A stretch of DNA of 64,000 nucleotides from NCBI RefSeq assembly GCF_026168105.1, contig NZ_LBMW01000018.1, positions 62,001 to 126,000 on the forward strand, read 5' to 3'. A program made the translations under genes and the position numbers. The stretch comes from Streptomyces hygroscopicus. GTDB taxonomy: Bacteria; Actinomycetota; Actinomycetes; Streptomycetales; Streptomycetaceae. Below are positions 1-7,655 of the stretch, one piece after another. Positions within the stretch are counted from its first letter, which is position 1. Every line of letters starts with the position of its first letter. Under the pieces are notes generated by a model, which did not search any database, had not been told where the DNA came from, and saw only the letters and a program-made list of their open reading frames with translations.

Positions 1-841
1 CGAGCACGTCGATGCTCTTCTCCGTGTAGCGGCTGTCGGAGGAGGCGATCACCTCGCCCGGATACCAGTTGTTGCGGACCTCGTGGTCGTCCCACTGGAT
101 GATCGAGGGCACCTGGGCGTTGAACCGCCGCAGGTTCTCGTCCAGCAGGTTGTAGCGGAAGTTGCCGCGGTACTCGGCCAGGGTCTCGGCGACCTTGGAC
201 TTCTCCTCGGTGGTGATGTTCCGCCAGGTGCCGCCGCCGGGCAGGGCCTGGGTCGCCGAGATCGGCCCGTCGGCGTAGATGTTGTCGCCGCTGCAGAGGA
301 AGAAGTCCGGGTCGAGCTTGGCCATCGCGTCGTAGATCCGGTATCCGCCGAGGTCCGGATTGATGCCCCAGCCCTGGCCCGCCAGGTCGCCCGACCACAG
401 GAAACGCACTCCGCGGCGCCGTCCGGTCGGTGTCGTGCGGAAGGTGCCCGTCATGGGCTCGCCGGTGCGCCGCTGGTCGTCCGGGTCGGCGAGGAGCACG
501 CGGTAGTGGATCTGCTGTCCGGCCGGCAGCCCGTGCAGCCGTGCGGTCCCCGTGAAGTCCGTGTCCGCGCCCAGCAGCGGGCCCTGCCATCTGCGGGCAT
601 TGCGGAACGAGTCCGTCGCGGCGGTCTCGACGATCATCCGGGCCGGGCGGTCGGAGCGCACCCAGACGAGACCGGAGTGCGCGGTCACGTCTCCGGCCTG
701 GACGCCCCATCCCGCCTTCGGCCGCCCCGACAGGGCGAACGCCGGTGCCGCGCCGAGCGTGGTGGGCAGGGACAGGGCCGCCGACGCGGCCAGGGTGCCG
801 CGCAGCACGCTGCGGCGGCCGGGAAAGGGACGGTGTGACAT
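1..841 (-). CDS. PhoD-like secreted alkaline phosphatase/phosphodiesterase (3' end outside window)
   Basis: This is the N-terminal ~280 residues of a PhoD-type metallophosphatase, which releases phosphate from phosphodiesters or monoesters outside the cell. The protein begins MSHRPFPGRRSVLRG. The twin arginines at residues 9-10, followed by an Ala/Leu-rich stretch, give a Tat signal peptide typical of the family. After a small N-terminal domain come SGDNIYADGP and WDDHEVRNNW, the metal-binding blocks of the PhoD domain. ATG at 841 is preceded by CTGGAGG. The reading frame runs off the left edge, so the C-terminal half is not visible. A PHO-box-like repeat upstream suggests PhoP control. A Pho-independent PhoD paralogue is possible. 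Confidence 0.9.
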   Translation of the reverse strand, partial: MSHRPFPGRRSVLRGTLAASAALSLPTTLGAAPAFALSGRPKAGWGVQAGDVTAHSGLVWVRSDRPARMIVETAATDSFRNARRWQGPLLGADTDFTGTARLHGLPAGQQIHYRVLLADPDDQRRTGEPMTGTFRTTPTGRRRGVRFLWSGDLAGQGWGINPDLGGYRIYDAMAKLDPDFFLCSGDNIYADGPISATQALPGGGTWRNITTEEKSKVAETLAEYRGNFRYNLLDENLRRFNAQVPSIIQWDDHEVRNNWYPGEVIASSDSRYTEKSIDVL

Positions 842-905
842 GGATGCGCCTCCAGGGACGGTTCCGGCCAGTGGGCACTGCCACACCTACTGGTGCGCCG
901 CAGCG

Positions 906-927
906 CATACGCAAACCCCGGGTGAAC
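906..927 (-). promoter_or_regulatory. PHO-box-like direct repeat upstream of phoD-like gene
   Basis: On the minus strand GTTCACC (927-921) is followed exactly 11 nt later by GTTTGCG (916-910). The Streptomyces PhoP operator is built from 11-nt direct repeat units that begin with GTTCACC. The first unit matches fully and the second is degenerate. The site lies 65-86 nt upstream of the ATG of a phosphatase, which is where an activator site would be expected. The match is by eye. Confidence 0.5.
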
Positions 928-1291
928 AGCGGACCGCGCCACCCGGGGACGTCCCCGGCCGTCACGCGCGCCTGGCCTCCGGCATCGCCCGTACGCCCGC
1001 CCGGTCCATGGTCCTTTTGCGTTCGACGACCTCTTCGGTGTACGCACTTGGCACGAGCAGTCAGCCGAGCCGCATCCCCGGCCGCGCGCCGGCAGTTCGG
1101 CGAGTGCGGTCCGTGGACGCGGCGGCCCGCGCGGATCCGGGTGGCCCAGTGTGCGGTGTGCAGTTCGGCCAGTACCGCATCGCGTCGGCCGTCGCGAGCG
1201 AGCTGGTAGGGGCCGGAGTGGCACTGGGCTCGGTTGCGTTGACCCTCCAGCGTCGGGCGCCGGGACTTCTGGCGGGGCGCGCTCGGGGCGC
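928..1291. other. Intergenic stretch, no gene recognised
   Basis: This stretch lies between the phosphatase regulatory region and the 3' end of the alpha/beta hydrolase gene. Reading frames across it are Arg/Pro/Ala-rich, have no convincing ribosome binding site and match no family I recognise. A minus-strand stretch around 1100-1200 reads LARDGRRDAVLAELH and could be a remnant, but it has no start or domain. Confidence 0.5.
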
Positions 1292-2122
1292 TCAGCGGCT
1301 GCCGTCCAGGATGACCCGCGCGACCAGCGCCGGATCGTCGTTCATCGGGACGTGGCCGCAGCCGGGCAGCCGCACCAGCCTGGCCTTGGGGATGATCTGC
1401 TTGGCGCGGACGCCCTGACGGCGCATCAGGATCATGTCCCGGGTGCCCCAGGCCACGGTGACGGGCAGCCCGGGCACGTCCTCGGTGAACTGGACCGACG
1501 TTCCGGCCCGGAGGGTGTCGGCGAACCCCTCGGCACGGGCCAGCGCGAGGGTCTCGGCGACGACGGCCTCGGGCGAACGGCGGGCGGGACGGGCGTAGAT
1601 GGTGCTCGTCAGCATCGCGCGCCCGGCCGCCGTGCGGGACAGCCGCTCCACCACCGGCAGCGGCATGGTCTGCGCGCCCTGCCGCATCGCGGTGAGGACC
1701 GTGAAAGCGTACCGTCGCTCGAACGGGGACCAGAACCCGGCGGGCGACAGCGCGGTGACGGACCGTACGAGCTTCCCGCGGCCCAGCTCCAGAGCCAGCA
1801 GACCGCCCAGTGAGTTGCCCGCCACATGCGGGCGGTCGATCTCCAGCGCCTCGCACAGCGAGCCGAGCGCGGGCACCACGGTCGACAGGTCGTAGGCGAG
1901 TCCGTCGGGCAGGGCCGGGGACGCGCCGAAGCCGGGGAGGTCGACCGCGATCACGTCCCGCTCTGCCGCCAGGATGTGCACGACCGGGTCCCAGGCCTGC
2001 CGGTGGTGGCCTATGCCGTGCAACAGCAGGAGCGGTTCGCCGGAGCCCACGCGCGCGTAGGAGACGGTCACGGTCCGCGGGCCGTGCGGAGAGGGAACGC
2101 TGAAGGAGACCGTGGCGGCCAT
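1292..2122 (-). CDS. alpha/beta-fold hydrolase
   Basis: A 276-residue alpha/beta hydrolase, probably a cytosolic esterase or C-C hydrolase of unknown substrate. The oxyanion-hole block LLLLHGIGHHRQAWD lies near residues 31-45. The nucleophile elbow GNSLGG has Ser about 104, and a late His sits in PGCGHVP. The start at 2122 was chosen because GACGAGGAG lies 8-10 nt upstream of this ATG; longer versions have a non-homologous Arg/Pro leader. It is divergent from the sigma factor gene across ~210 bp that contain two palindromes, so the two may share a regulator. The substrate cannot be told from sequence. Confidence 0.85.
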   Translation of the reverse strand: MAATVSFSVPSPHGPRTVTVSYARVGSGEPLLLLHGIGHHRQAWDPVVHILAAERDVIAVDLPGFGASPALPDGLAYDLSTVVPALGSLCEALEIDRPHVAGNSLGGLLALELGRGKLVRSVTALSPAGFWSPFERRYAFTVLTAMRQGAQTMPLPVVERLSRTAAGRAMLTSTIYARPARRSPEAVVAETLALARAEGFADTLRAGTSVQFTEDVPGLPVTVAWGTRDMILMRRQGVRAKQIIPKARLVRLPGCGHVPMNDDPALVARVILDGSR

Positions 2123-2162
2123 GGTGCTTGCTCCTCGTCTGGGACACGTTGACGGACGGTGT

Positions 2163-2200
2163 TGTAGACAGCTTGTCAGCAATTGCTACCCGCGGGTAGC
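2163..2200. promoter_or_regulatory. Two operator-like palindromes between hydrolase and sigma factor genes
   Basis: Positions 2163-2181 read TGTAGACA-gct-TGTCAGCA, a 19-bp imperfect inverted repeat with 6 of 8 arm positions matched. Positions 2185-2200 are a perfect 16-bp palindrome, GCTACCCGCGGGTAGC. They sit 41-78 nt upstream of the hydrolase ATG and ~135 nt upstream of the sigma factor start, in the divergent promoter region. The size and symmetry suit a TetR-like or similar dimeric repressor. No cognate regulator is encoded next door. Confidence 0.45.
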
Positions 2201-2333
2201 CCCCGGTCGTTGCGAACCACGCGCGCGTACGCACCGATCGGCACCGCGAGCCGTCGGCGGTCCGCGGCAATTGTGCTCCGCACGACAGCGGTTGCGCCTG
2301 GACACGGCAGAGCGTGTCGGATGGGATGGGGCC

Positions 2334-3461
2334 GTGACACGCGACACCGCGACCGAGGTTTTCGAAGCGCACCGCCCCGTCCTGATGGGCGTCGCCTACC
2401 GCATGCTCGGCCGGGTCGCCGACGCCGAGGACGTGGTCCAGGAGGCCTGGCTGCGCTGGTCCGGTGCCGACCGTGACGCCGTACGCGAGCCGCGCGGCTA
2501 CCTCGTGCGCATCACCACCCGGCTGGCCGTCGACCGGCTGCGCCGGGCGCAGACGCGCAAAGAGGCGTACGTGGGTCCGTGGCTGCCGGAGCCGTACGTC
2601 ACCGACTTCGGTGACACCGTGCCGGACGCGGCGGAGCGGGCCGTGCTTGCAGACTCCGTCTCGCTAGCCGTTCTTGTCGTCCTGGAGTCCCTGTCGCCGC
2701 TGGAGCGGGCGGTGTTCGTCCTCCGCGAGGCCTTCGGGTATCCGTTCGCGGAGATCGCCGCCACCCTGGACCGCAGCGAGGCCGCGGTGCGCCAGCTCGC
2801 CGGACGGGCCCGCAGGCACGTCGAGGAACGACGGCCGCGCTACGAGGTCGACCCGGCCCAGCGCCGTGATCTGACCGAGCGGTTTCTGGCCGCGTCGGCG
2901 GAGGGCGACCTCGAAGGCCTGATGGCACTGCTCGCACCGGACGTCCGGCTCGTCGGCGACAGCGGCGGGCGTGCCAAGGCGCCGTTGCGGATCCTCGAGA
3001 CCGCCGAAAAGGTCGGACGCTTCATCCTGGGTGTGGCGGGCAAGGGCATCCCGGACCCGTCGTTCCGCTTCCTGGAACTCAACGGCGGTCCGGCCCTGTT
3101 GATCCTCTCCGGCGGCAAGCCCGACAGCGTCCTCCAACTGGACGTCGCGGAAGGGCGCATTCAATACGTCTACATCGTGCGCAACCCGCAGAAGCTGGCG
3201 TCCTTGCCGGTCGGCTGGGCGGGCGGTGCCCGGGTGGAGGGTTGCCACCGGAACGAGAAGCCTGGGCGTCGATCGCCCAGTGGGTCAGAAGCGGCGGAGG
3301 GCCGAGGTGGTCTTGCCCGTGCGTTCACGCAGGAGCACTCGCAGGGTGTTGGCGTGCTCGTAGCCGACCTTCCGGGAGATGGTCTCCAGCGGCAGGTCGG
3401 TGGTGCGCAGCAGATGAGCGGCCCGTTCGACCCTCAGGTCCTGGATGAAGCGGATGGGTGA
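2334..3461 (+). CDS. ECF RNA polymerase sigma factor, SigJ/ECF41 type with SnoaL-like C-terminal domain, unusually extended
   Basis: An extracytoplasmic-function sigma factor that should direct RNA polymerase to a small promoter set. Starting from GTG 2334, region 2 lies at about residues 8-75 (DAEDVVQEAWLRW) and region 4 at about 110-165 (LSPLERAVFVLREAFGY, then SEAAVRQLAGRARR). A SnoaL-like domain of the ECF41/SigJ type follows to about residue 290 and controls activity in this family. Relatives normally end near the NPQKLASLP segment. This frame continues about 80 residues through a hairpin at 3262-3280 and 177 bp into the opposite-strand gene, giving 375 residues. The extension is low-complexity and looks like read-through after stop loss. 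No anti-sigma gene is adjacent, as is normal for this type. Confidence 0.85.
   Translation: MTRDTATEVFEAHRPVLMGVAYRMLGRVADAEDVVQEAWLRWSGADRDAVREPRGYLVRITTRLAVDRLRRAQTRKEAYVGPWLPEPYVTDFGDTVPDAAERAVLADSVSLAVLVVLESLSPLERAVFVLREAFGYPFAEIAATLDRSEAAVRQLAGRARRHVEERRPRYEVDPAQRRDLTERFLAASAEGDLEGLMALLAPDVRLVGDSGGRAKAPLRILETAEKVGRFILGVAGKGIPDPSFRFLELNGGPALLILSGGKPDSVLQLDVAEGRIQYVYIVRNPQKLASLPVGWAGGARVEGCHRNEKPGRRSPSGSEAAEGRGGLARAFTQEHSQGVGVLVADLPGDGLQRQVGGAQQMSGPFDPQVLDEADG
3262..3280. terminator. Bidirectional terminator-like hairpin inside the sigma factor frame
   Basis: CTGGGCG-TCGAT-CGCCCAG forms a perfect 7-bp stem with a 5-nt loop. It lies 4 nt beyond the stop codon of the GlxA-type gene on the minus strand, and just after the point where the sigma factor family normally ends on the plus strand. 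There is no long U-run, which is common in Streptomyces. Confidence 0.5.
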
Positions 3462-4241
3462 GGTTCCAAGGACGCGCTGCACCGTGCGTTGGAGCGTCCG
3501 TTCGCTGACGCCCAGGGACCTGGCGGCCTCCGGGACGCTGATCGGCTCGGCCAGACGTTCACGGGCCCAGCGTTCGAAGGCCGCGACGGTCGGATCCCTC
3601 TGCGCCAGGGCGCTCGGGATGGTGTAGGCGGACTGCGACGGACGTTCGTCCACGACCAAGTAGCGCGCGACCAGGTCGGCCAGAGCGGGACTGCTCGCCC
3701 GTACGATCGCCAGGGCGAGATCGACATGCCCGAACGCCGCGCCCGCGGTGGTGACTTCGCCCGAGGCGATGACCATCTTGCTCTGATCGAGCTGGACCGT
3801 GGGGTATCTGGCGCGGAACACCGGTGCCAGCCACCAGCTCGTGGTGGCGCGGAGACCGTGCAGAACCCCCGCCTCGGCCAGCAGGAACGTGCCGGTGCAT
3901 GCCGAGGCGACCGGGATGCCGTGCTCACGCGCTTGGGCGATCAGGTTGCGGACGGGGAGCGACTGGTCCCCGCCGACATGGTCGAGGAGTGCTGCGGGTC
4001 GGCGCTCGGCCAGGGCGGGGACGATCAGCAGATCCGCTGTCCCGACGTGTGCGACGGGCCGTGCGGTCACGATGTGCCCCGCTCCGGTTCGCACCTGAGG
4101 GCGGAATCCGACCGTCGTCACGTTCCAAGCCGGCGGTTCGGAGATCTCCTCGCCCATTGCGTTCGCGCCGTCGAGCACGTCGAGGATGGCCGCGAGCCCG
4201 GAGTCGAACACTCCGTCGTAGACGAGAATCGCTACTTGCAT
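3285..4241 (-). CDS. GlxA/FtrA-type AraC-family transcriptional regulator with DJ-1/PfpI domain
   Basis: A 318-residue one-component regulator. Residues ~1-180 form a DJ-1/PfpI (GATase1-like) sensor domain (MQVAILVYDG, then the nucleophile-elbow-like ASACTGTFLLAEAG). Residues ~215-315 hold the AraC/XylS double helix-turn-helix (ARSLGVSERTLQRTVQRVLG, RKVGYEHANTLRVLL). The start at 4241 is where the DJ-1 domain begins; upstream codons in frame are non-homologous. It is divergent from a small monooxygenase gene, its most likely target by the usual pattern. The ligand is unknown. Confidence 0.88.
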   Translation of the reverse strand: MQVAILVYDGVFDSGLAAILDVLDGANAMGEEISEPPAWNVTTVGFRPQVRTGAGHIVTARPVAHVGTADLLIVPALAERRPAALLDHVGGDQSLPVRNLIAQAREHGIPVASACTGTFLLAEAGVLHGLRATTSWWLAPVFRARYPTVQLDQSKMVIASGEVTTAGAAFGHVDLALAIVRASSPALADLVARYLVVDERPSQSAYTIPSALAQRDPTVAAFERWARERLAEPISVPEAARSLGVSERTLQRTVQRVLGTSPIRFIQDLRVERAAHLLRTTDLPLETISRKVGYEHANTLRVLLRERTGKTTSALRRF

Positions 4242-4353
4242 GACGGAAACACTATCAATGGAGTCGTTTCTGCCACTGATGTGATCACTCGGCGGCGACA
4301 TAGGTTCGCTGCATGCCGGAAGCCCGGCAGTTACAAGACGAGGAGTGACCACG

Positions 4354-4650
4354 ATGAAGATCGGTCTGTTGGCGCGCATCGAAGCCAAGGCGGAGTACGC
4401 CGACCAGGTGGAGGCGATGCTGCGCGATGCGGTGGAGCTGGCCGAGGAGGAGCAGCACACGGTCACCTGGTTCGCGTTCCGTCAGGATGCCACCACCTTC
4501 GGGGTCTTCGACACCTTCAACGACGAGCAGGGGCGGGAGAGTCACCTCCGAGGCCGGATCGCAGCGGCGCTCATGGGCGCGGCGGAAACCATGCTCGGCT
4601 CGGCCCCGGTCATCACCCCGGTGGACCTGCTGGCGTTCAAGGTCTCCTGA
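4354..4650 (+). CDS. putative quinol monooxygenase / antibiotic biosynthesis monooxygenase (ABM) family protein
   Basis: A 98-residue protein of the ABM ferredoxin-like fold: MKIGLLARIEAKAEYADQVE, then HTVTWFAFRQDATTFGVFDTF and a C-terminal VDLLAFKVS strand. Family members oxidise quinols or polyketide phenols as cofactor-free dimers; others are stress-response dimers without known activity. AGGAG at 4341-4345 is 8 nt from ATG 4354, which is preferred over GTG 4345, where the ribosome binding site would touch the start. It is divergent from the GlxA-type regulator, which probably controls it. Confidence 0.8.
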   Translation: MKIGLLARIEAKAEYADQVEAMLRDAVELAEEEQHTVTWFAFRQDATTFGVFDTFNDEQGRESHLRGRIAAALMGAAETMLGSAPVITPVDLLAFKVS

Positions 4651-4861
4651 CCGCTTCGGCGCACGGAGTCGGCACGTATGAGGGGCGCCGGCCCCCTCGC
4701 GGTGGGCCGGGTCGTATCTCGCGGCGGGTCGAGCCGGGGTATCGGCCCACCCGCCGTCCGTGAACGGACGCTTCGCCGCCGTCTCCTGCACGTCGCCCCC
4801 CACGAACACCGTGTGAACGCTCTGCGGCACCACGTCTGTGCGGTCAGTAAGGGGCCGAGGA

Positions 4862-4896
4862 TTGGTCTTGACCAAGGGTGGGGGTCGCCCTATGGT
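4862..4896 (+). promoter_or_regulatory. sigma-70 type promoter overlapped by a DasR-like (dre) palindrome
   Basis: TTGACC (4868-4873) and TATGGT (4891-4896) are separated by exactly 17 nt, a strong vegetative promoter for this genus, ~75 nt upstream of the GntR-type gene. The -35 box lies inside TTGGTCTTGACCAA (4862-4875), an inverted repeat TTGGTC-NN-GACCAA. It closely resembles the DasR/GntR-HutC operator core TGGTCTAGACCA. Binding there would block RNA polymerase. The repressor could be DasR itself or the product of the gene (autoregulation). Confidence 0.65.
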
Positions 4897-4973
4897 CGCA
4901 GAGAAGTGCAACAACCTTTAATAAACAAGGGCGCTGAAACGCCGCCGGGCCCACGGCGATTGCGGAGGACAGG

Positions 4974-5735
4974 GTGGGGACCACGCAGCTGGAATCGGTG
5001 CCTGAGCCTAAGTACTGGCACCTCAAGACCGTGCTCACGGAAGCTCTCGACTCCGAGTTCTCCGTGGGCGAGATCCTGCCCAACGAACGGGATCTCGCCG
5101 CCCGCTTCGGCGTCGCCCGTGCCACGCTCCGTCAGGCCCTCGAGCAGCTCGAACTGGAAGGCCGACTGCAGCGCCGCCGTGGTGTCGGCACCACCGTCGC
5201 CCCGCCGCGCGTGGGCGTGGCCGTGGGCTCCGAGCAGCACACCTGGCCGGGCGCGCCCGGCGATGCCTGGCAGCCCGTGGACTGTACGGCGGCGGTCCCG
5301 CCAGCCGCCGTGGCCGGCTTCCTGGACGCCGCACAGGACGAACAAGTGCACACCGTGCGCCGCTCCCGCGTGACGCACGGCCAGCCCGTCGCCGCCGAGC
5401 TTCTCTACATCCCCGAATCCTCGGCACCCGACCTCTCCGCGATCGACGCGCCCTCGGGCGCGGCACGCGCGCGTGCGGTGCTGCGCGAGCTGCAGCGCCT
5501 GGGGCTGGAGGGCCGGGAGCAGGCCGTCGAGCTGGGCTCGGCGAGCGCCGAGGACGCCAAGGAACTCGACCGGCTGCCCGGCGCGCCCGTCCTCGTCGTC
5601 ACCACCCGTTTCTTCGCCGAGGGACGCACCGCGGCCGTATCCGTAGCGACGTACCGCGCCGACACCTGCCGTCTTACCTTCGGCGACTCCGGCGGCGTCG
5701 AGATCCACCACGACCCGGAGCGCCGCGCCTCCTGA
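4974..5735 (+). CDS. GntR-family (HutC/UTRA) transcriptional regulator
   Basis: A 253-residue HutC-subfamily GntR regulator. The winged helix is at residues ~10-80 (PNERDLAARFGVARATLRQALEQL, then RRRGVGTTVAP). The UTRA ligand-binding domain spans ~85-245. HutC members usually sense sugars, amino-sugar phosphates or histidine intermediates. GTG 4974 follows AGGACAGG. Its promoter is overlapped by a dre-like palindrome, which points to amino-sugar-linked control or autoregulation. The sequence is not DasR itself. A ROK regulator is encoded convergently next door, so this is a pair of probable sugar-sensing regulators. The ~320-bp gap upstream (4651-4973) holds only this promoter. Confidence 0.88.
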   Translation: MGTTQLESVPEPKYWHLKTVLTEALDSEFSVGEILPNERDLAARFGVARATLRQALEQLELEGRLQRRRGVGTTVAPPRVGVAVGSEQHTWPGAPGDAWQPVDCTAAVPPAAVAGFLDAAQDEQVHTVRRSRVTHGQPVAAELLYIPESSAPDLSAIDAPSGAARARAVLRELQRLGLEGREQAVELGSASAEDAKELDRLPGAPVLVVTTRFFAEGRTAAVSVATYRADTCRLTFGDSGGVEIHHDPERRAS

Positions 5736-5818
5736 CCCCTCCGACGGCGGCGCCCAACGCCACGGTCACGCCATGGCCACGCCACGGGCCGCCTGCCACC
5801 GACGAGAGCCTCATCCGT

Positions 5819-5842
5819 CGCGCCCCGGCCAACCGGGGCGCG
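5819..5842. terminator. Bidirectional terminator hairpin between convergent gntR-type and ROK genes
   Basis: CGCGCCCCGG (5819-5828), loop CCAA, CCGGGGCGCG (5833-5842): a perfect 10-bp GC stem with a tetraloop. It is followed on the plus strand by a short T-rich stretch. It sits between two convergent stop codons (5735 and 5927). Confidence 0.75.
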
Positions 5843-5926
5843 CGACACCTTTGCTCCCGGCTGTACCCCGGTCGCGGGGGTGCTTCCTTCGCCCGCATGC
5901 GCTGATCCTTCGCCATGTGCCCGCGT

Positions 5927-7084
5927 TCAGCGCCGCGCCGTCACCGTGCCCTCCACCGCGAACAGTTGCTCTTCCACATGGTCCAGCGCCAGCCGCAGCG
6001 CCCCCGTCGCCACCGCGGCCTCGCCCAGCCGTGACAGGGTCACCCTCGGGGGGCGCAGACAGTAGCGGGCCAGCTCCTGGCGCAGCGGGTCCAGCACCCC
6101 GTCCAGGCCAGTCGCCCAGCCGCCGATGACGACGAGTTCCGGGTCGAGGGCCAGGACGAGGGCCGCCACGTCGTGCACGAGCCGCTGGATGAACCGGTCC
6201 ACGGCGGCGCGGGCGCGCTGGTCGCCCTGGCGGGCGAGCGCGAACACATCGGCGACCTGCTGCTCGTCCAGCGGCTGCAGCGGCTCGTCCGTGGTGGACA
6301 GCAGCGCCTCCGGGGCCGCCCCACGGCCCAGCAGATGCAGTGCGCCGATCTCCCCGGCCGCCCCGCCGTAGCCGCGGTGCAGCCGTCCGCCGATCAGTGC
6401 ACCGGCGCCGGGGCTCAGCCCGGCCAGTACGAAGACGACGTCGTCGGACTCGCCGGCGGCGCCCTTCCAGTGCTCGGCCACGGCCGCCGCATTGGCATCG
6501 TTCTCGACAAGCACCGGGCATTTGAAGGAGCGGCTGAGCCGTTCGCCCAGATTCAAACCGGTCCACTCGGGCAAGGCCGTACCCAGGCGCACGGTGCCGT
6601 CCGCCTCCACGATCCCGGGGCTGCCCACACCGACGGCGCGCAACGAGCCCCGGGCCACGCCCGCCCGGCGCAGCAATTCGGCGACCGTGCTCCGCAGCCG
6701 CTCCAGACGCTCGTCGGCCGACGCCGTCTCGGAGACGTCCTTGGACAGGGTGCCCAGTTCCCTGCCGTCGAGGTCCGCCAGAAGTGCGGTCACCCGGTGC
6801 GCGCCGACGTCCAGGCCGAGCAGATGGCCCGCTTCAGCCCGGAACCGGAACCTCCGTGCCGGCCGGCCCTGGCGCCGGGCAGCCCCCTCCTCGGCCGCCT
6901 GCTCCACCACGAGCCCGGCCTCGATCAGCCCCTCGACCACGCCCTCGACGGTCGGCCGGGACAACCCCGTCACCCGGGTGATCTCGGTGAGGGTCGCGCA
7001 GTCCGTGGCACGCAGCGCATGCAGCACCACCGCCGAGTTGATCCTTCGAAGCAGAGAGGGGTCCCCGCCGGTCAGCCGCCCCAA
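5927..7084 (-). CDS. ROK-family transcriptional regulator lacking the zinc motif
   Basis: A 385-residue ROK repressor. A winged helix at residues ~10-65 (EITRVTGLSRPTVEGVVEGL) is followed by the actin-like ROK domain: GLDVGAHRVTALLADLDG, VGVGSPGIVEADGTV, and ENDANAAAVAEHW carrying the usual Asp. The family zinc-binding CxCGxxGCxE block after GEIG is absent; here GEIGALHLLGRGAAPEALL has no Cys, so sugar binding or fold stabilisation must differ. I chose TTG 7084 because GGGAGG lies 7 nt upstream and the protein then starts just before the winged helix. Upstream frame is Arg/Pro-rich. It probably represses carbohydrate genes, but no sugar genes adjoin. Confidence 0.85.
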   Translation of the reverse strand: MGRLTGGDPSLLRRINSAVVLHALRATDCATLTEITRVTGLSRPTVEGVVEGLIEAGLVVEQAAEEGAARRQGRPARRFRFRAEAGHLLGLDVGAHRVTALLADLDGRELGTLSKDVSETASADERLERLRSTVAELLRRAGVARGSLRAVGVGSPGIVEADGTVRLGTALPEWTGLNLGERLSRSFKCPVLVENDANAAAVAEHWKGAAGESDDVVFVLAGLSPGAGALIGGRLHRGYGGAAGEIGALHLLGRGAAPEALLSTTDEPLQPLDEQQVADVFALARQGDQRARAAVDRFIQRLVHDVAALVLALDPELVVIGGWATGLDGVLDPLRQELARYCLRPPRVTLSRLGEAAVATGALRLALDHVEEQLFAVEGTVTARR

Positions 7085-7361
7085 CGTCCGTCCTCCCAGC
7101 TCGTGCGCGTGTTGGGCGGATCGTACTCGGCGCCGCGCACACCCGCGAGGGCCGGGCACCACCCGAGCTGCGCGCGGACGCGTGGCGCCTGAAGCGCCGG
7201 GATGCCCGAAGTGCCCGGATGCCCGAGGAGAGCGGAGACCGGAGCCATCAGCGGCTGGTGTCCCGGTCCGGAGATCCGGGCGCGGTAGCGGCAGATATGT
7301 TCGATGTTCGGGCGGGCCCCGGGCCGGTATCCCGCCGTTGTGTGAAGTCGGCCGCCTGCGG

Positions 7362-7655
7362 TCACTCTGCGTGGATATCCGGCCGGACCTCCACGATGAT
7401 GTCCGCGTCCGCCGCGTCGCCCTCCGCATCGCGCCAGAGGAAGACCCGCACGTGCTTCGCCCGCGGCTGGCCGCGCATCCTCCACTCGGTCATCAGATCG
7501 GCCACCACGAGGGCGACGGCGTACTGGGCGCCCTCGCTGGAATCGGCGGCGGTGATCGCACCCTGCCACCGTTCGGGGTCGCTGCCGTAGGGGCGCCATC
7601 CTTCCGAGCCGTGCGGCTCGAACACCCGGTAGACCCAGTCCGTCTCGGTGCCCAT
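7362..7655 (-). CDS. conserved hypothetical protein, 97 aa
   Basis: A small soluble acidic protein, MGTETDWVYRVFEPHGSE at the start and VRVFLWRDAEGDAADADIIVEV near the end. It has no signal peptide, membrane segment or Cys motif and I recognise no named domain. Its even beta-strand-like hydrophobic pattern and Trp content suggest a folded single domain rather than a spurious frame. ATG 7655 is used. It stands alone between the ROK gene and purB. Confidence 0.6.
   Translation of the reverse strand: MGTETDWVYRVFEPHGSEGWRPYGSDPERWQGAITAADSSEGAQYAVALVVADLMTEWRMRGQPRAKHVRVFLWRDAEGDAADADIIVEVRPDIHAE

Noticed and set aside
842-1291. Open frames upstream of the PhoD-type gene on both strands (up to 288 codons)
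   Set aside because: Arg/Pro-rich compositions, no domain, and they overlap the real gene's signal region in antisense.
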